From positions 1 through 43,660 of the forward strand of contig DASSKL010000053.1 of the NCBI GenBank assembly GCA_035690485.1: a stretch of DNA of 43,660 bases, read 5' to 3'. This DNA comes from Mycobacteriales bacterium (GTDB lineage Bacteria; Actinomycetota; Actinomycetes; JAFAQI01; DASSKL01). The position numbers and the translations under genes were made by a program. Shown here piece after piece: positions 29,155 through 37,205 of this stretch (position 1 is the first letter of the stretch; each line of letters opens with the position of its first letter). The notes beneath the pieces are model-generated. The model worked only from the letters and a program-made list of their open reading frames with translations, had not been told where the DNA came from and made no database searches.

Positions 29155-29568
29155 GTGAGACCGCTGCTGCCCGGGTGGGCGGCCGCCGAGCACGGGGACA
29201 TCGTGATCGGCTGGCTGACCCGCATCATCGTCGTCCTCGCCCTCTTCGGCGTGGTCGCCTTCGACGGCATCTCCGTCGCCGCGGGCGCGGTCGGGGCGGC
29301 CGACGACGCGGGCACGGCAGCCGTCGCGGCGCGCGACGCGTGGGCCCAGAGCCACGACCTGCAGAAGGCGTACGACGCTGCCGTCTCGTCCCTGTCCGAC
29401 AAACCCGACGACTCGATCCCGACCAGCAGCTTCTCGATCGACCCGACCGGCACGGTGACCCTGAAGGTCCGGCGCGAGACCACCACCCTGCTGATGCGAC
29501 ACATCGGTCCACTGCGCCACCTCACCGTCGTCGTGGAATCGGGCAGCGCGAGTCCGAGCGACAACTAG
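29155..29568 (+). CDS. Small TadE/TadG-like single-pass membrane protein
   Basis: The 137-residue protein has one N-terminal membrane helix (about 17-40; VIGWLTRIIVVLALFGVVAF). An Ala-rich helix (about 45-75) and a C-terminal beta-strand region (TGTVTLKVRRETTTLLMRH) follow. The layout (charged residues, helix, Ala-rich helix, beta end) resembles TadE/TadG-type pseudopilin-like proteins, but no clear prepilin cleavage site is seen. The start is uncertain: GTG 29155 or GTG 29203 (with GGGGA five bases upstream). The stop overlaps the start of the NlpC/P60 gene (TAGTG), suggesting coupled expression with that cell wall hydrolase. Confidence 0.6.
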   Translation: MRPLLPGWAAAEHGDIVIGWLTRIIVVLALFGVVAFDGISVAAGAVGAADDAGTAAVAARDAWAQSHDLQKAYDAAVSSLSDKPDDSIPTSSFSIDPTGTVTLKVRRETTTLLMRHIGPLRHLTVVVESGSASPSDN

Positions 29569-30743
29569 TGCGCCGTCACCCGACGTCGACCGGCGTGCGC
29601 ACCGCGCCGCCACCGGGCGCCGGTACACGCCCACCGGGGCATCGCCGAGCGCTGACCGTGCTCGGGGTCCTGTCGACCGCGACCGCGCTCGTCGCCGGTC
29701 TGGCCCAGGCGGTGCCCGCCGCCGCCGACCCGAGCGTCCAGGACGCCCGGGCCCAGGCCGCTGCCCTGCAGACGGAGGTCGCGCAGCTGCAGACCCAGGC
29801 CGAGGTGGCGACCGAGCGCTACGACGCCACCGAGGCCCACCTGGCCCAAGTCGTCACCCAGCACGTGCTCGCGCAGCGCCAGCTGGAGGCGGCCCAGAAC
29901 GCCGTGCACGGCGGCACCACCGCACTCGACCGGCGGGTGCGCGCGCTGTACATGTCCGGCGGCCCCCTGACGCTGATCGCGACGGTGCTCGACTCCGACA
30001 ACATCGACGATGCGCTGACCCGGCTACGGGCGGTCCGCTCCGTCGTCGCCGCGGACCGCTCCCACCTCGACGCCGCCAACAGCGCCCTCGGCGACGCCTC
30101 CCGCATCGAGCGGAAGCTGCGCGACCTGGCGCAGGTTCGGACGAAGCTGCAGAAGGCGGCCGCGGACCAGGCCGACGCGGTGCAGTCGCTGCTCGCCCAG
30201 CAGCAGACCCTGCTCGCCGGAGCTAATGCACAGGTCGCCCAGCTCGTCGCCGCGCAGCAGGCGGCGGCCGCTCGTGCCGCGGCCGAGGGTTTCGCCGCCC
30301 GGCTCGCCGCCGCCCGGGCCGCCGTGATCGACCCGTCACTGCTCGGCGGCAGCCAGCCGCCGGATGCGGCCGCCGCGGCGGCCATCGCGGCCGCCACGAC
30401 CCAGCTCGGCGCGCCGTACGTCTGGGGTGCGGCCGGTCCGCACACCTTCGACTGCTCCGGGCTGGTCCAGTGGGCCTACGCCCAGGCGGGTGTCGTGCTG
30501 CCGCGGGTCGCCGCCGACCAGTGGAACGCCGGACCCCATCCGGGTCTCGCGCAGCTCGCGCCCGGCGACCTGCTGTTCTGGGCGACCGATCCGAGCGACC
30601 CCTCGACGATCCACCACGTCGCCATCTACCTCGGTGGCGGCAACATGATCGCGGCGCCGCACACCGGCGACGTCGTGCGAGTGCAGCCGGTCTACCTGAC
30701 CGGTTTCGTCGGAGCGACCCGGCCGACTGCCCACGGACCCTGA
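29568..30743 (+). CDS. Secreted NlpC/P60 peptidoglycan endopeptidase with coiled coil
   Basis: The 391-residue protein has a signal peptide (LTVLGVLSTATALVAGLAQA, ending about residue 46), a long Gln/Ala/Leu-rich coiled coil (about 50-255) and an NlpC/P60 domain: YVWGAAGPHTFDCSGLVQWA with the catalytic Cys, HHVAIYLGGG with the catalytic His, and PHTGD. Relatives (RipA/RipC/CwlO type) cut D-Glu-diaminopimelate bonds and are held inactive by the coiled coil until engaged, for example by FtsEX. GTG 29568 shares a base with the preceding stop. No riboswitch precedes it. Confidence 0.88.
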   Translation: MRRHPTSTGVRTAPPPGAGTRPPGHRRALTVLGVLSTATALVAGLAQAVPAAADPSVQDARAQAAALQTEVAQLQTQAEVATERYDATEAHLAQVVTQHVLAQRQLEAAQNAVHGGTTALDRRVRALYMSGGPLTLIATVLDSDNIDDALTRLRAVRSVVAADRSHLDAANSALGDASRIERKLRDLAQVRTKLQKAAADQADAVQSLLAQQQTLLAGANAQVAQLVAAQQAAAARAAAEGFAARLAAARAAVIDPSLLGGSQPPDAAAAAAIAAATTQLGAPYVWGAAGPHTFDCSGLVQWAYAQAGVVLPRVAADQWNAGPHPGLAQLAPGDLLFWATDPSDPSTIHHVAIYLGGGNMIAAPHTGDVVRVQPVYLTGFVGATRPTAHGP

Positions 30744-30769
30744 CGGACTAGGCGACTCGGACTCCGCCC

Positions 30770-30794
30770 CCCGTCCACCCGTCACCCGGACGGG
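30770..30794 (+). terminator. Possible hairpin terminator after the first NlpC/P60 gene
   Basis: CCCGTCC (30770-30776) and GGACGGG (30788-30794) form a 7-bp stem with an 11-base loop, 27 bases after the stop codon. There is no T-tract, so efficiency is doubtful. Confidence 0.3.
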
Positions 30795-30861
30795 CGCCCG
30801 CCAAAGGAAGGAGATTTCCCACAGACAGCCCAGTCGCGGCCCCATCGCCGAGATGCTCGGT

Positions 30862-30867
30862 TATGGT
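30862..30867 (+). promoter_or_regulatory. -10 box (TATGGT) for the riboswitch-NlpC/P60 transcript
   Basis: TATGGT fits TAnnnT and would begin a transcript near 30874, about 57 bases before the riboswitch core. A -35 is not recognisable. The rest of 30795-30930 shows no gene or other feature to me, apart from an orphan AAGGAAGGAG not followed by a start codon. Confidence 0.35.
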
Positions 30868-30930
30868 CGACCGCGAACCCGGGTCCAGGTGGCCCGGGAC
30901 ATCCACCCCAAACACGCATCCGGCCGGACC

Positions 30931-31132
30931 GCCGAATCCTGCCCCTCGGTCGTGATGCGCCCCGCACACCACACGCACTCACCGACTGGGGCAGGAGCGG
31001 GGGACCCAAGGTCCTTCGATCTCCCGGCAACGGCGCCGGAGATCTTGGGGTGAAGCCACCTGACACAGGTGGCCGGGCAGCCTTCCCCGCCCGAACCCGA
31101 CAGCTGACCCCGCAGGCGTTCGGGAAAGGGAA
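30931..31132 (+). promoter_or_regulatory. c-di-AMP riboswitch (ydaO/yuaA type)
   Basis: The leader has the hallmarks of actinobacterial ydaO RNAs. GCCGAATCCTGCCC (30931-30944) opens the fold, and TCCTGCCCC pairs with GGGGCAGGA (30937-30945 with 30988-30996). The next blocks are AGCGGGGGACCCAA (30996-31009), CTTGGGGTGAA (31044-31054), the hairpin GCCACCT...AGGTGGC (31055-31073), CCGGGCAGCCTTCC (31073-31086), GCCCGAACCCGACAGCT (31089-31105) and CGCAGGCGTTCGGGAAAGG (31111-31129). It ends ten bases before the GTG of a secreted NlpC/P60 protein, the kind of target it has in Streptomyces. In those systems c-di-AMP turns expression off. Confidence 0.9.
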
Positions 31133-31138
31133 TCCCCC

Positions 31139-31918
31139 GTGCCTGCAAGGCGTCCTTCTGCGCGCTCGCGCGCCCTCGCCGCCCTGACCGCCACGCTCAC
31201 CGCCGCCACCACGGCCGGAGCCATCGCCACGACCGCCCTACCCGCCCACGCCGCCACCGACACGCGTGCCGGCACGCATCTCTACTTCGGCCCGGGCAGC
31301 CAGTACGTCAACTACGGCCAACGGTTCTCGATCTACCTGCGGCTGGTCTCCGGTGGCACCGAGCTGCCCGGCAAGACCGTCCTCATCTTCATGCGCGAGT
31401 CGGAGAGCCAGCCGTGGCGGCAGTGGCGAAGCGTCACCACCGACGGGCATGGTTACGCCGCCGTGCCCTACTCGGCGAGTCGCACCGAGTACCTCACGGC
31501 ACGGTTCCGCGGTGACGGCAGCTATGCCCCGGCGGCCAGCGTCAACCCCGACTACCCGGTCCGGCCGCGCCTCGGCCAGGAGCTCGTGCAGGAGGCGGCC
31601 CGGCACAACGGCGCGCCGTACCAGTACGGCGCCGCGGGGCCCAACGCCTTCGACTGCTCGGGCTTCACGATGTACGTCGCGGGCCGGTTCGGCCGGCACC
31701 TCGCGCACAGCGCGGCCGACCAGTACAACCAGGTCGCGCACGTGCCGGCCGGTCGGCAGCAGCCCGGCGACCTGATCTTCTTCCACAACGGGAGCGGGAT
31801 CTACCACGTCGGCCTCTACGCGGGCAACGGCAAGATCTGGGCGGCGACGCACACCGGCGACTACGTCCGGCTGGAGAACATCTACTCGTCGTCCTACTAC
31901 GTCGGCCGGCTCGCCTGA
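31139..31918 (+). CDS. Secreted NlpC/P60 hydrolase with N-terminal Ig-like domain
   Basis: The 259-residue protein has a signal peptide ending near PAHAA (about 40), an Ig-like beta domain (about 50-135: NYGQRFSIYLRLVSGGTELPG, SVTTDGHGYAAVPYS) and a C-terminal NlpC/P60 domain: YGAAGPNAFDCSGFTMYVAG with the catalytic Cys, GIYHVGLYAGNG with His, and ATHTGD. It probably cleaves peptidoglycan stem peptides outside the cell. The GTG start follows AAAGGGA. A c-di-AMP riboswitch fills the leader, so expression should respond to osmotic or envelope state through that messenger. Confidence 0.88.
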   Translation: MPARRPSARSRALAALTATLTAATTAGAIATTALPAHAATDTRAGTHLYFGPGSQYVNYGQRFSIYLRLVSGGTELPGKTVLIFMRESESQPWRQWRSVTTDGHGYAAVPYSASRTEYLTARFRGDGSYAPAASVNPDYPVRPRLGQELVQEAARHNGAPYQYGAAGPNAFDCSGFTMYVAGRFGRHLAHSAADQYNQVAHVPAGRQQPGDLIFFHNGSGIYHVGLYAGNGKIWAATHTGDYVRLENIYSSSYYVGRLA

Positions 31919-31961
31919 CCGGACGCGGCTCGGCGACGGTCCCGGCCGGCTCGCGGTTCCC

Positions 31962-31967
31962 TAGCAT
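31962..31967 (+). promoter_or_regulatory. -10 box (TAGCAT) for the pseudokinase gene
   Basis: TAGCAT followed by six bases and GTG 31974. The alternative GTG at 31968 directly touches the box and would not be on the transcript, so 31974 is preferred. Confidence 0.5.
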
Positions 31968-31973
31968 GTGACG

Positions 31974-33440
31974 GTGGCGACACCACCGTCGAGCCGGGAC
32001 GCGCCGACCGGCCCGCTCGACGACCTACGGCCCGACGCCCTCCTCGACGGTCGCTACCGGCTGCTCGGCGCGCGGGCGGTGCGCTCGCACGCGACCTTGT
32101 GGCGAGCCGTCGACGACGTGCTGGGTCGTCCCGTGGCGGTCAAGACGTTCCCGCTGGGCCGTGACGGTGCCGATCCGGCCCTCGTCCTCGACGCGGTGAC
32201 CCGCGCGAGCCGGGCCGGCGACGCGCGGTTGGTGCGGATGTACGACGCCCGCGCCGAGCCCGGCGCCGCGTATGGCTACGTCGTCACCGAGTGGCTCGAC
32301 GCACCACCGCTGTCGGCCCTGCTGCGCGACGGGCCGCTGCCCGGTCCCGAGGCGGTCGCGGTCGTGCACGAGGTCGCCCAGGCACTGGCCGCGGCCGCGG
32401 CGGTCGACGCCTTTCACGGGGCGCTGCACCCGGACAACGTGTTCGTGCTGCCCGAAGGGGCGGTCCGGGTGACCGACCTCGAGATCGCAGCGACGCTCGC
32501 GAGCGCCTGGGGCGACGACCCGGCCGACGACGACGTACGGGGTCTGGGAGCCCTGCTCTACGCGGCGACCACCGCGCACTGGCCCCGGGCCGACACCGCC
32601 ACAGCACTGGCCGCCGCCCCGCGCGTCGGCGATCGCCCGGTACCGCCCCGCGAGCTGGTGAACAACCTCGCCCGCGAGATCGACGGCGCCACGATGCGCC
32701 TGCTGCTCCCACCGCGAGCGGGCGCGGTCGGCCGGGTCGACGACGCCGCCCGCGCCGCCGGCGTGCTGGCCGCGCTCCCGCACCGCAGACCGGGCGCCGC
32801 CGCCGAGCCGAACGCGCGGCGGTCCTCCCGGTGGCCGAAGCTGCTGCTGACGCGGGCACTCCCCGCGGCGGCGATCGTGACGATCGGCGTCGTGGCCTGG
32901 CAGGCGGGCAGCGATCTGGGCGGCGTGCCGGGCCAGAAGAACGCCGCTCCCGCGCTGTCGCTCCCTGCCTCGCCGGGCCCGTCGCAGCGCCCCGCCCAGC
33001 ACGCACCCGTGCGCATCGTCGCGCTGCGCGACTACGACCCCTACGGCGACGGGCACGAGAACTCCGCCGAGGCGCCGCTCGCCGCCGACGACGACCCGAG
33101 CACCGCGTGGTACACCAGCCGCTACCAGGGCAGCCCCGAGTTCGGCGGGCTGAAGAAGGGCGTGGGCCTGCTCATCGACCTCGGCCGGCCGCAGACCATC
33201 CGGCAGGTCAAGGTGTCGCTGACCGCTCCGGGCGCGGCGCTCGCCGTCTACTCCGCTGACTCCCTCGACATCCAGCCGGCGACCGCGACGCCGGTGGGCC
33301 GGCTGGCCGGCGCGGGGCAGGAGGCGACGATCCCGGTGACGGGGCCGCCGCAGCGCTACTGGCTGCTGTGGATCACGAAGCTGCCGCCCATGGACGGCGG
33401 TTACGGCGTCGGGATCGCCGAGCTGGCGTTCCTGACGTGA
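31974..33440 (+). CDS. Membrane pseudokinase with extracytoplasmic discoidin-like domain
   Basis: The 488-residue protein has an N-terminal kinase-like fold (about 20-260), one membrane helix (about 295-313) and an outer domain (about 340-488) with the F5/8-type-C-like run ADDDPSTAWYTSRYQGSP, then GVGLLIDLGRPQTIRQVKV. The VAVK lysine is kept, but the glycine loop is degraded (LGARAVRSHATLW), the catalytic-loop HRD aspartate is lost (FHGALHPDNVFV) and DFG is DLE. It therefore looks catalytically dead. It corresponds to the C-terminal part of mycobacterial MviN, where the phosphorylated pseudokinase recruits FhaA to the lipid II flippase. GTG 31974 is set by the -10 box. Confidence 0.85.
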   Translation: MATPPSSRDAPTGPLDDLRPDALLDGRYRLLGARAVRSHATLWRAVDDVLGRPVAVKTFPLGRDGADPALVLDAVTRASRAGDARLVRMYDARAEPGAAYGYVVTEWLDAPPLSALLRDGPLPGPEAVAVVHEVAQALAAAAAVDAFHGALHPDNVFVLPEGAVRVTDLEIAATLASAWGDDPADDDVRGLGALLYAATTAHWPRADTATALAAAPRVGDRPVPPRELVNNLAREIDGATMRLLLPPRAGAVGRVDDAARAAGVLAALPHRRPGAAAEPNARRSSRWPKLLLTRALPAAAIVTIGVVAWQAGSDLGGVPGQKNAAPALSLPASPGPSQRPAQHAPVRIVALRDYDPYGDGHENSAEAPLAADDDPSTAWYTSRYQGSPEFGGLKKGVGLLIDLGRPQTIRQVKVSLTAPGAALAVYSADSLDIQPATATPVGRLAGAGQEATIPVTGPPQRYWLLWITKLPPMDGGYGVGIAELAFLT

Positions 33441-33476
33441 TCGTCCGGTTCGTCCGCGCCGGACGGGTCCCGCGAC

Positions 33477-33482
33477 TACCCT
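33477..33482 (+). promoter_or_regulatory. -10 box (TACCCT) for leaderless sigM
   Basis: TACCCT followed by six bases and GTG 33489. No ribosome binding site lies between. The region does not resemble an ECF promoter (no GGAAT/GTT pair), so sigM probably has a housekeeping promoter here. Confidence 0.5.
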
Positions 33483-33488
33483 GACCTC

Positions 33489-34166
33489 GTGGGCGATCCG
33501 GCGGCTGACGGCTTCGCCGCGCCGGCGCTCGAGGATTCCGGCCCGGACGACCGCGAGCTGATGCGCCGCCACGTGGCGGGCGATCCCGACGCCTTCACCG
33601 ACCTGGTCCGGCGGCACCGCGACCGGTTGTGGGCCGTCGCCGTGCGCACCCTCGGGGATCCCGACGACGCGGCCGACGCCGTGCAGGACGCACTGGTCTC
33701 CGCCTTCCGCTCGGCCTCGTCGTTCCGCGGCGAGGCGCAGGTCAGCACCTGGCTGCACCGGATCGTGGTCAACGCCTGCGTCGACCGGATGCGCCGCAAG
33801 GCGGCCCGGCCGACCGTGGCGATGCCGGACGAGGAGCGGGCTCCGGCCGACCCGCGAGATGCCGTCGGGGCGCGCGAGCTGTCCCTCGACGTGCTCGCGG
33901 CCCTGCGTGCCCTCCCCGTCGAGCAGGCGACCGCGCTGGTCCTCGTCGACATCGAGGGCTGGCCCGTCGATGTCGCTGCCGCGATGCTCGACGTGCCCGC
34001 CGGCACCGTGAAGAGCCGCTGCGCGCGTGGGCGGGCCCGCCTGGCCGAGTCGCTGGCGCATCTGCGGCCCGGCGGGAACCCCACCCCGGGCGGGTCCGTC
34101 CTACCTGCACAGGCGGACGCGCCCGCCCCGCCGGGAGAGGAGGTCGGCAGCGATGTCACGCCCTGA
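33489..34166 (+). CDS. sigM: RNA polymerase ECF sigma factor SigM
   Basis: The 225-residue protein has region 2 (ELMRRHVAGDPDAFTDLVRRH, GDPDDAADAVQDALVSAFR, STWLHRIVVNACVDRMRR) and region 4 (LRALPVEQATALVLVDIEGW, DVAAAMLDVPAGTVKSRCARGRARL spread over about 140-190). The acidic/proline tail is long. It sits between the pseudokinase and an anti-sigma factor and upstream of trxB-trxA, the fixed order of actinobacterial sigM loci; SigM controls envelope, virulence or developmental genes depending on genus. The 3' end overlaps the anti-sigma start by 14 bases. GTG 33489 is chosen from the -10 box. Confidence 0.93.
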   Translation: MGDPAADGFAAPALEDSGPDDRELMRRHVAGDPDAFTDLVRRHRDRLWAVAVRTLGDPDDAADAVQDALVSAFRSASSFRGEAQVSTWLHRIVVNACVDRMRRKAARPTVAMPDEERAPADPRDAVGARELSLDVLAALRALPVEQATALVLVDIEGWPVDVAAAMLDVPAGTVKSRCARGRARLAESLAHLRPGGNPTPGGSVLPAQADAPAPPGEEVGSDVTP

Positions 34167-35178
34167 CGCCTCCGACCGGCCGCCCGAGCCGTCGGCGGTC
34201 GAGCACCCCGACGTCGACACGCTCGCCGACTTCGGCGCCAGCCAGCTCGCGGCGCCTGTCGCCGATGGCGTACGCCGGCACCTCGACGGCTGCGCCGAGT
34301 GCCGGAGCCGTCTCACGTCGTACGACGACGTCGCCCGCCTGCTGCACGACCTGCCCCCGGTGCGCATGCCCGACGACGTGCTGGCACGCCTCGAGGAGGC
34401 GCTGCGCGAGGAGGCCGCCGGCCGGGGCGCGGAGCCGACACCTGTCGCCGCACCCTCGCTGCAGCAGCCTGCGCCCGCCATGACGACAGTGGGCCGCCCC
34501 CTGGGCTCGACGTCGCGCTGGCGGCGCTGGCGCACCGGCCGGACCGGCACCGGCCTGGCCGCACTCGCCGCGGCGGCCGCGGTCGTGCTGCTGGTCGGCG
34601 GTGTCGTGGCCGGTGCGCTGCACCTGCGCAACGGCGGTGACGCGCACAGCCAGACGTCGGCCGGCAACTCCGGCGGGGCCACGCTCGCGGCGCCACCGCA
34701 CACCTACGCCACGACGCACAGCGGCGCCGACTACACCAAGGCCTCGCTCGCGGCCGCGATACCCGCACTGATCGGCTCGCCGGCCGGGGCTCCGCACGCC
34801 GCACCGCTCTACAACAGCGGCAGCGACCAGGCAGTCGCGGGCACCGCCGGCAGCCCCGCGCCACCGGCGCCACCGGCGCCGACGAGCGCCGCCGGGGCGA
34901 GCGAGGCGAAGAGCGGGCTGACCAGCCTGTCGGTGATGGACCCGCTCGCCCAGCAGCCCGCCGTGCTGTTCGCGTGCATCGCCGCGCTGAGCGGCTCGCG
35001 GTCGGGCGCGGTGCCGCTCGCGGTCGACATCGCGCGCTTCAACGACCGGCCCGCCGCCGTGATCGTGCTGCCGAGCCCCGGCCACCCGGCCGACGTCGAG
35101 GCATGGGTGGTCGGGCCTGGCTGCGGCCGCACGCCGGGCAACGACGTGCTCTTCTGGCAACGCGTCCCCCGCGCGTAA
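34153..35178 (+). CDS. Zinc-type anti-sigma factor (RsmM-like)
   Basis: The 341-residue protein has an N-terminal zinc-anti-sigma domain with HLDGCAECRS (HxxxCxxC), a membrane helix at about 132-155 (GLAALAAAAAVVLLVGGVVAG) and a long extracytoplasmic region ending in a small Cys-containing domain (LFACIAALSGS, VVGPGCGRTPGNDVLFWQR) with a possible Cys-Cys pair. It should hold SigM at the membrane and release it on an outside or redox signal. ATG 34153 lies inside the sigM end, with AGGAGG nine bases upstream, so production is coupled to sigM. Confidence 0.88.
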   Translation: MSRPDASDRPPEPSAVEHPDVDTLADFGASQLAAPVADGVRRHLDGCAECRSRLTSYDDVARLLHDLPPVRMPDDVLARLEEALREEAAGRGAEPTPVAAPSLQQPAPAMTTVGRPLGSTSRWRRWRTGRTGTGLAALAAAAAVVLLVGGVVAGALHLRNGGDAHSQTSAGNSGGATLAAPPHTYATTHSGADYTKASLAAAIPALIGSPAGAPHAAPLYNSGSDQAVAGTAGSPAPPAPPAPTSAAGASEAKSGLTSLSVMDPLAQQPAVLFACIAALSGSRSGAVPLAVDIARFNDRPAAVIVLPSPGHPADVEAWVVGPGCGRTPGNDVLFWQRVPRA

Positions 35179-35216
35179 ATCGCTCCCCGGCTCTCGGGTG
35201 GCGGTGCTCTCGTCGC

Positions 35217-35765
35217 CTACCGTCCACGCCGGCGTCTGCGGGGCGGCACGGTCCAGAGCCACGCCCCGACGGCGGCAGCGACGTAAGGGCCGATCCGTGA
35301 CCCCGCGGGACCGAACGGGTCCTCGCCGCCGACGACGAAGCGATAGCCGTACGCCGTACCGATGAGCGCAAACAGCACCCCCACCAGCCGCACCCACCGC
35401 AGGCCGGCCGGGCGTGGCACCCGGCCGGCAGCAGCGATCGCGGCGGCGCCGCAGGCCACGCCGAGCAGGAACGGCGTGATGACGGCGAACGCACCGGTGC
35501 CGACGTACTCGCTGGTGACGGCGCCGCCCACGACCGCGACCGGCAGGGCCGCGAGCGCTCCCCGGATCAGGCCCTCGCCGAGCGGGACCTCGGCCACCGG
35601 AGTGGCAGCCGCCCGGCCGCCCTGACAGGCCAAGCAGCCCCCGCCGGGGGCCGCCGCGGCGTCACTCCCGCAGCGGGGCGCACCGCAGGCCGAACAGTGG
35701 TCGACGGCGGGCCGGGCCGGGTGCACCGCGCACCGCTCCGCGTGGGGAACGGAGGCCGGCGGCAT
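35217..35765 (-). CDS. B-box zinc-finger membrane protein
   Basis: The 182-residue protein has a short N-terminal zinc finger (CAVHPARPAVDHCSACG, then CGSD and CLAC), of the B-box type seen in bacterial membrane proteins. Four hydrophobic segments follow (about 70-85, 90-112, 122-142, 158-172) and an Arg-rich end. Function unknown. AGGGTGA lies five bases before the ATG. It is divergent from trxB, sharing the 95-base promoter region, and convergent with the anti-sigma gene. Redox or zinc sensing at the membrane would suit the neighbours but is only inference. Confidence 0.72.
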   Translation of the reverse strand: MPPASVPHAERCAVHPARPAVDHCSACGAPRCGSDAAAAPGGGCLACQGGRAAATPVAEVPLGEGLIRGALAALPVAVVGGAVTSEYVGTGAFAVITPFLLGVACGAAAIAAAGRVPRPAGLRWVRLVGVLFALIGTAYGYRFVVGGEDPFGPAGSRIGPYVAAAVGAWLWTVPPRRRRRGR

Positions 35766-35800
35766 GCGATCACCCTGCCACGCTGCGCATGCCCGGCTGC

Positions 35801-35827
35801 GGGAATCTCCGTCCGTAGGATTGCGTT
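35801..35827 (+). promoter_or_regulatory. SigR/SigH-type promoter of trxBA
   Basis: GGGAAT (35801-35806) and GTT (35825-35827) are separated by exactly 18 bases, matching the GGAAT-N18-GTT consensus of the thiol-stress sigma factor SigR of Streptomyces (SigH in mycobacteria), whose classic target is trxBA. The trxB ATG lies 33 bases downstream, with GAAGGA between. Confidence 0.75.
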
Positions 35828-35860
35828 CCCGGGCTGGACGCCGAACGAAGGACCAGACGC

Positions 35861-36814
35861 ATGACGCACGAGCCGCGCAACCCCGGTGCGACCACGCACG
35901 AGGTCGTCATCATCGGGTCGGGACCGGCCGGTTACACGGCCGCGGTCTACACCGCCCGGGCCAACCTCGCGCCGGTGGTGATCGAGGGCGCGCAGTTCGG
36001 CGGGGCGCTCATGCAGACGACCGACGTCGAGAACTTCCCGGGCTTCCCCGACGGGATCATGGGTCCGGACCTCATGGACAACCTGCGCAAGCAGGCCGAG
36101 AAGTTCGGCGCGCAGTTCGTCACCGACGACGTCACCGAGGTCGACCTGACCAGCGACCCGAAGATCGTGCGGGTCGGCGACACGACCTACGCCGCGCACG
36201 CCGTGATCCTCGCGATGGGGTCCAAGTACCGCTACCTCGACCTCCCCAACGAGGCCCGCCTGCTCGGTCACGGCGTCTCCGCCTGCGCGACCTGCGACGG
36301 CTTCTTCTTCCGTGAGCAGGACATCGCGGTCATCGGCGGCGGCGACTCGGCGATGGAGGAGGCGACCTTCCTCACCAGGTTCGCCCGGTCGGTGACCGTC
36401 ATCCACCGCCGCGACACGCTACGAGCGAGCAAGATCATGCAGGACCGCGCGCTGCAGGACCCGAAGATCCGGTTCCTCTGGGACACCGAGGTCGTCGACG
36501 TCCTCGGCGACGACAAGGTCACCGGTCTGCAGCTGCGCAACGTCGGCACCGGCGAGGAGTCGACGCTCGACGTGACCGGCATGTTCGTCGCGATCGGGCA
36601 CGACCCGCGCAGCGACATCGTGCGAGGGCAGATCGACCTCGACGACGCCGGGTACGTCGTCGTCGACGCGCCGAGCACGCGCACGAACCTGCCCGGCGTG
36701 TTCGCCTGCGGCGACCTCGTCGACCACACCTACCGCCAGGCGATCACGGCGGCGGGCACCGGCTGCGCCGCGGCGCTCGACGCCGAGCGCTGGCTCGCCG
36801 CCCAGTCAGACTGA
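35861..36814 (+). CDS. trxB: Thioredoxin-disulfide reductase
   Basis: The 317-residue flavoprotein has FAD-binding [20 protein letters not shown], the redox pair CATC (Cys142, Cys145; [11 protein letters not shown]), NADPH-binding [13 protein letters not shown] and [12 protein letters not shown], and C-terminal [24 protein letters not shown]. It reduces thioredoxin with NADPH. The ATG has GAAGGA upstream. It precedes trxA by 31 bases and is controlled by a SigR-like promoter. Together with ino1-derived mycothiol it would keep cytoplasmic thiols reduced. Confidence 0.96.
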   Translation: MTHEPRNPGATTHEVVIIGSGPAGYTAAVYTARANLAPVVIEGAQFGGALMQTTDVENFPGFPDGIMGPDLMDNLRKQAEKFGAQFVTDDVTEVDLTSDPKIVRVGDTTYAAHAVILAMGSKYRYLDLPNEARLLGHGVSACATCDGFFFREQDIAVIGGGDSAMEEATFLTRFARSVTVIHRRDTLRASKIMQDRALQDPKIRFLWDTEVVDVLGDDKVTGLQLRNVGTGEESTLDVTGMFVAIGHDPRSDIVRGQIDLDDAGYVVVDAPSTRTNLPGVFACGDLVDHTYRQAITAAGTGCAAALDAERWLAAQSD

Positions 36815-36845
36815 CGCACCACCCGAACCAACGACAGGAGACCCC

Positions 36846-37172
36846 ATGGGTGCCGCTACCAAGACCGTGACCGACAGCAGCTTCGACACCGACGTCCTCG
36901 GCAGCGAGAAGCCGGTGCTCGTCGACTTCTGGGCCGAATGGTGCGGACCCTGCAAGATGGTCGCGCCGATCCTCGACGAGATCGCCAGCGAGCACGCCGA
37001 CAAGATCACGGTGGCGAAGGTGAACATCGACGAGAACCCCGAGATCGCCCGGCGCTACCAGATCATGTCGATCCCGACGATGTCGGTGTTCTCCGGCGGC
37101 GAGATCGTGAAGAACATCGTCGGCGCCAAGCCGAAGTCGGCGCTGCTGAAGGATCTCGACCAGTTCATCTGA
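36846..37172 (+). CDS. trxA: Thioredoxin
   Basis: The 108-residue protein has the active site WCGPCK (Cys33, Cys36) in [18 protein letters not shown], the cis-Pro in [11 protein letters not shown] and the normal thioredoxin length. It reduces protein disulfides and is recycled by the neighbouring TrxB. An AGGAG-type site lies before the ATG. It is followed after 33 bases by the cwlM-like gene, as in mycobacteria (trxB2-trxC-cwlM). Confidence 0.96.
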   Translation: MGAATKTVTDSSFDTDVLGSEKPVLVDFWAEWCGPCKMVAPILDEIASEHADKITVAKVNIDENPEIARRYQIMSIPTMSVFSGGEIVKNIVGAKPKSALLKDLDQFI

Positions 37173-37205
37173 TCGCCGCGCCCCCCGCTGCGGCATGAGA
37201 TCCCC

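Noticed and set aside
27294-29564. Minus-strand 756-codon open frame
   Set aside because: Shadow of murJ and the TadE-like gene; composition is again Arg/Gln/Asp/His-rich.
30853-31053. Short plus-strand open frame in the NlpC/P60 leader
   Set aside because: It runs through the riboswitch fold, whose pairing and conserved blocks explain the sequence; no SD precedes it.
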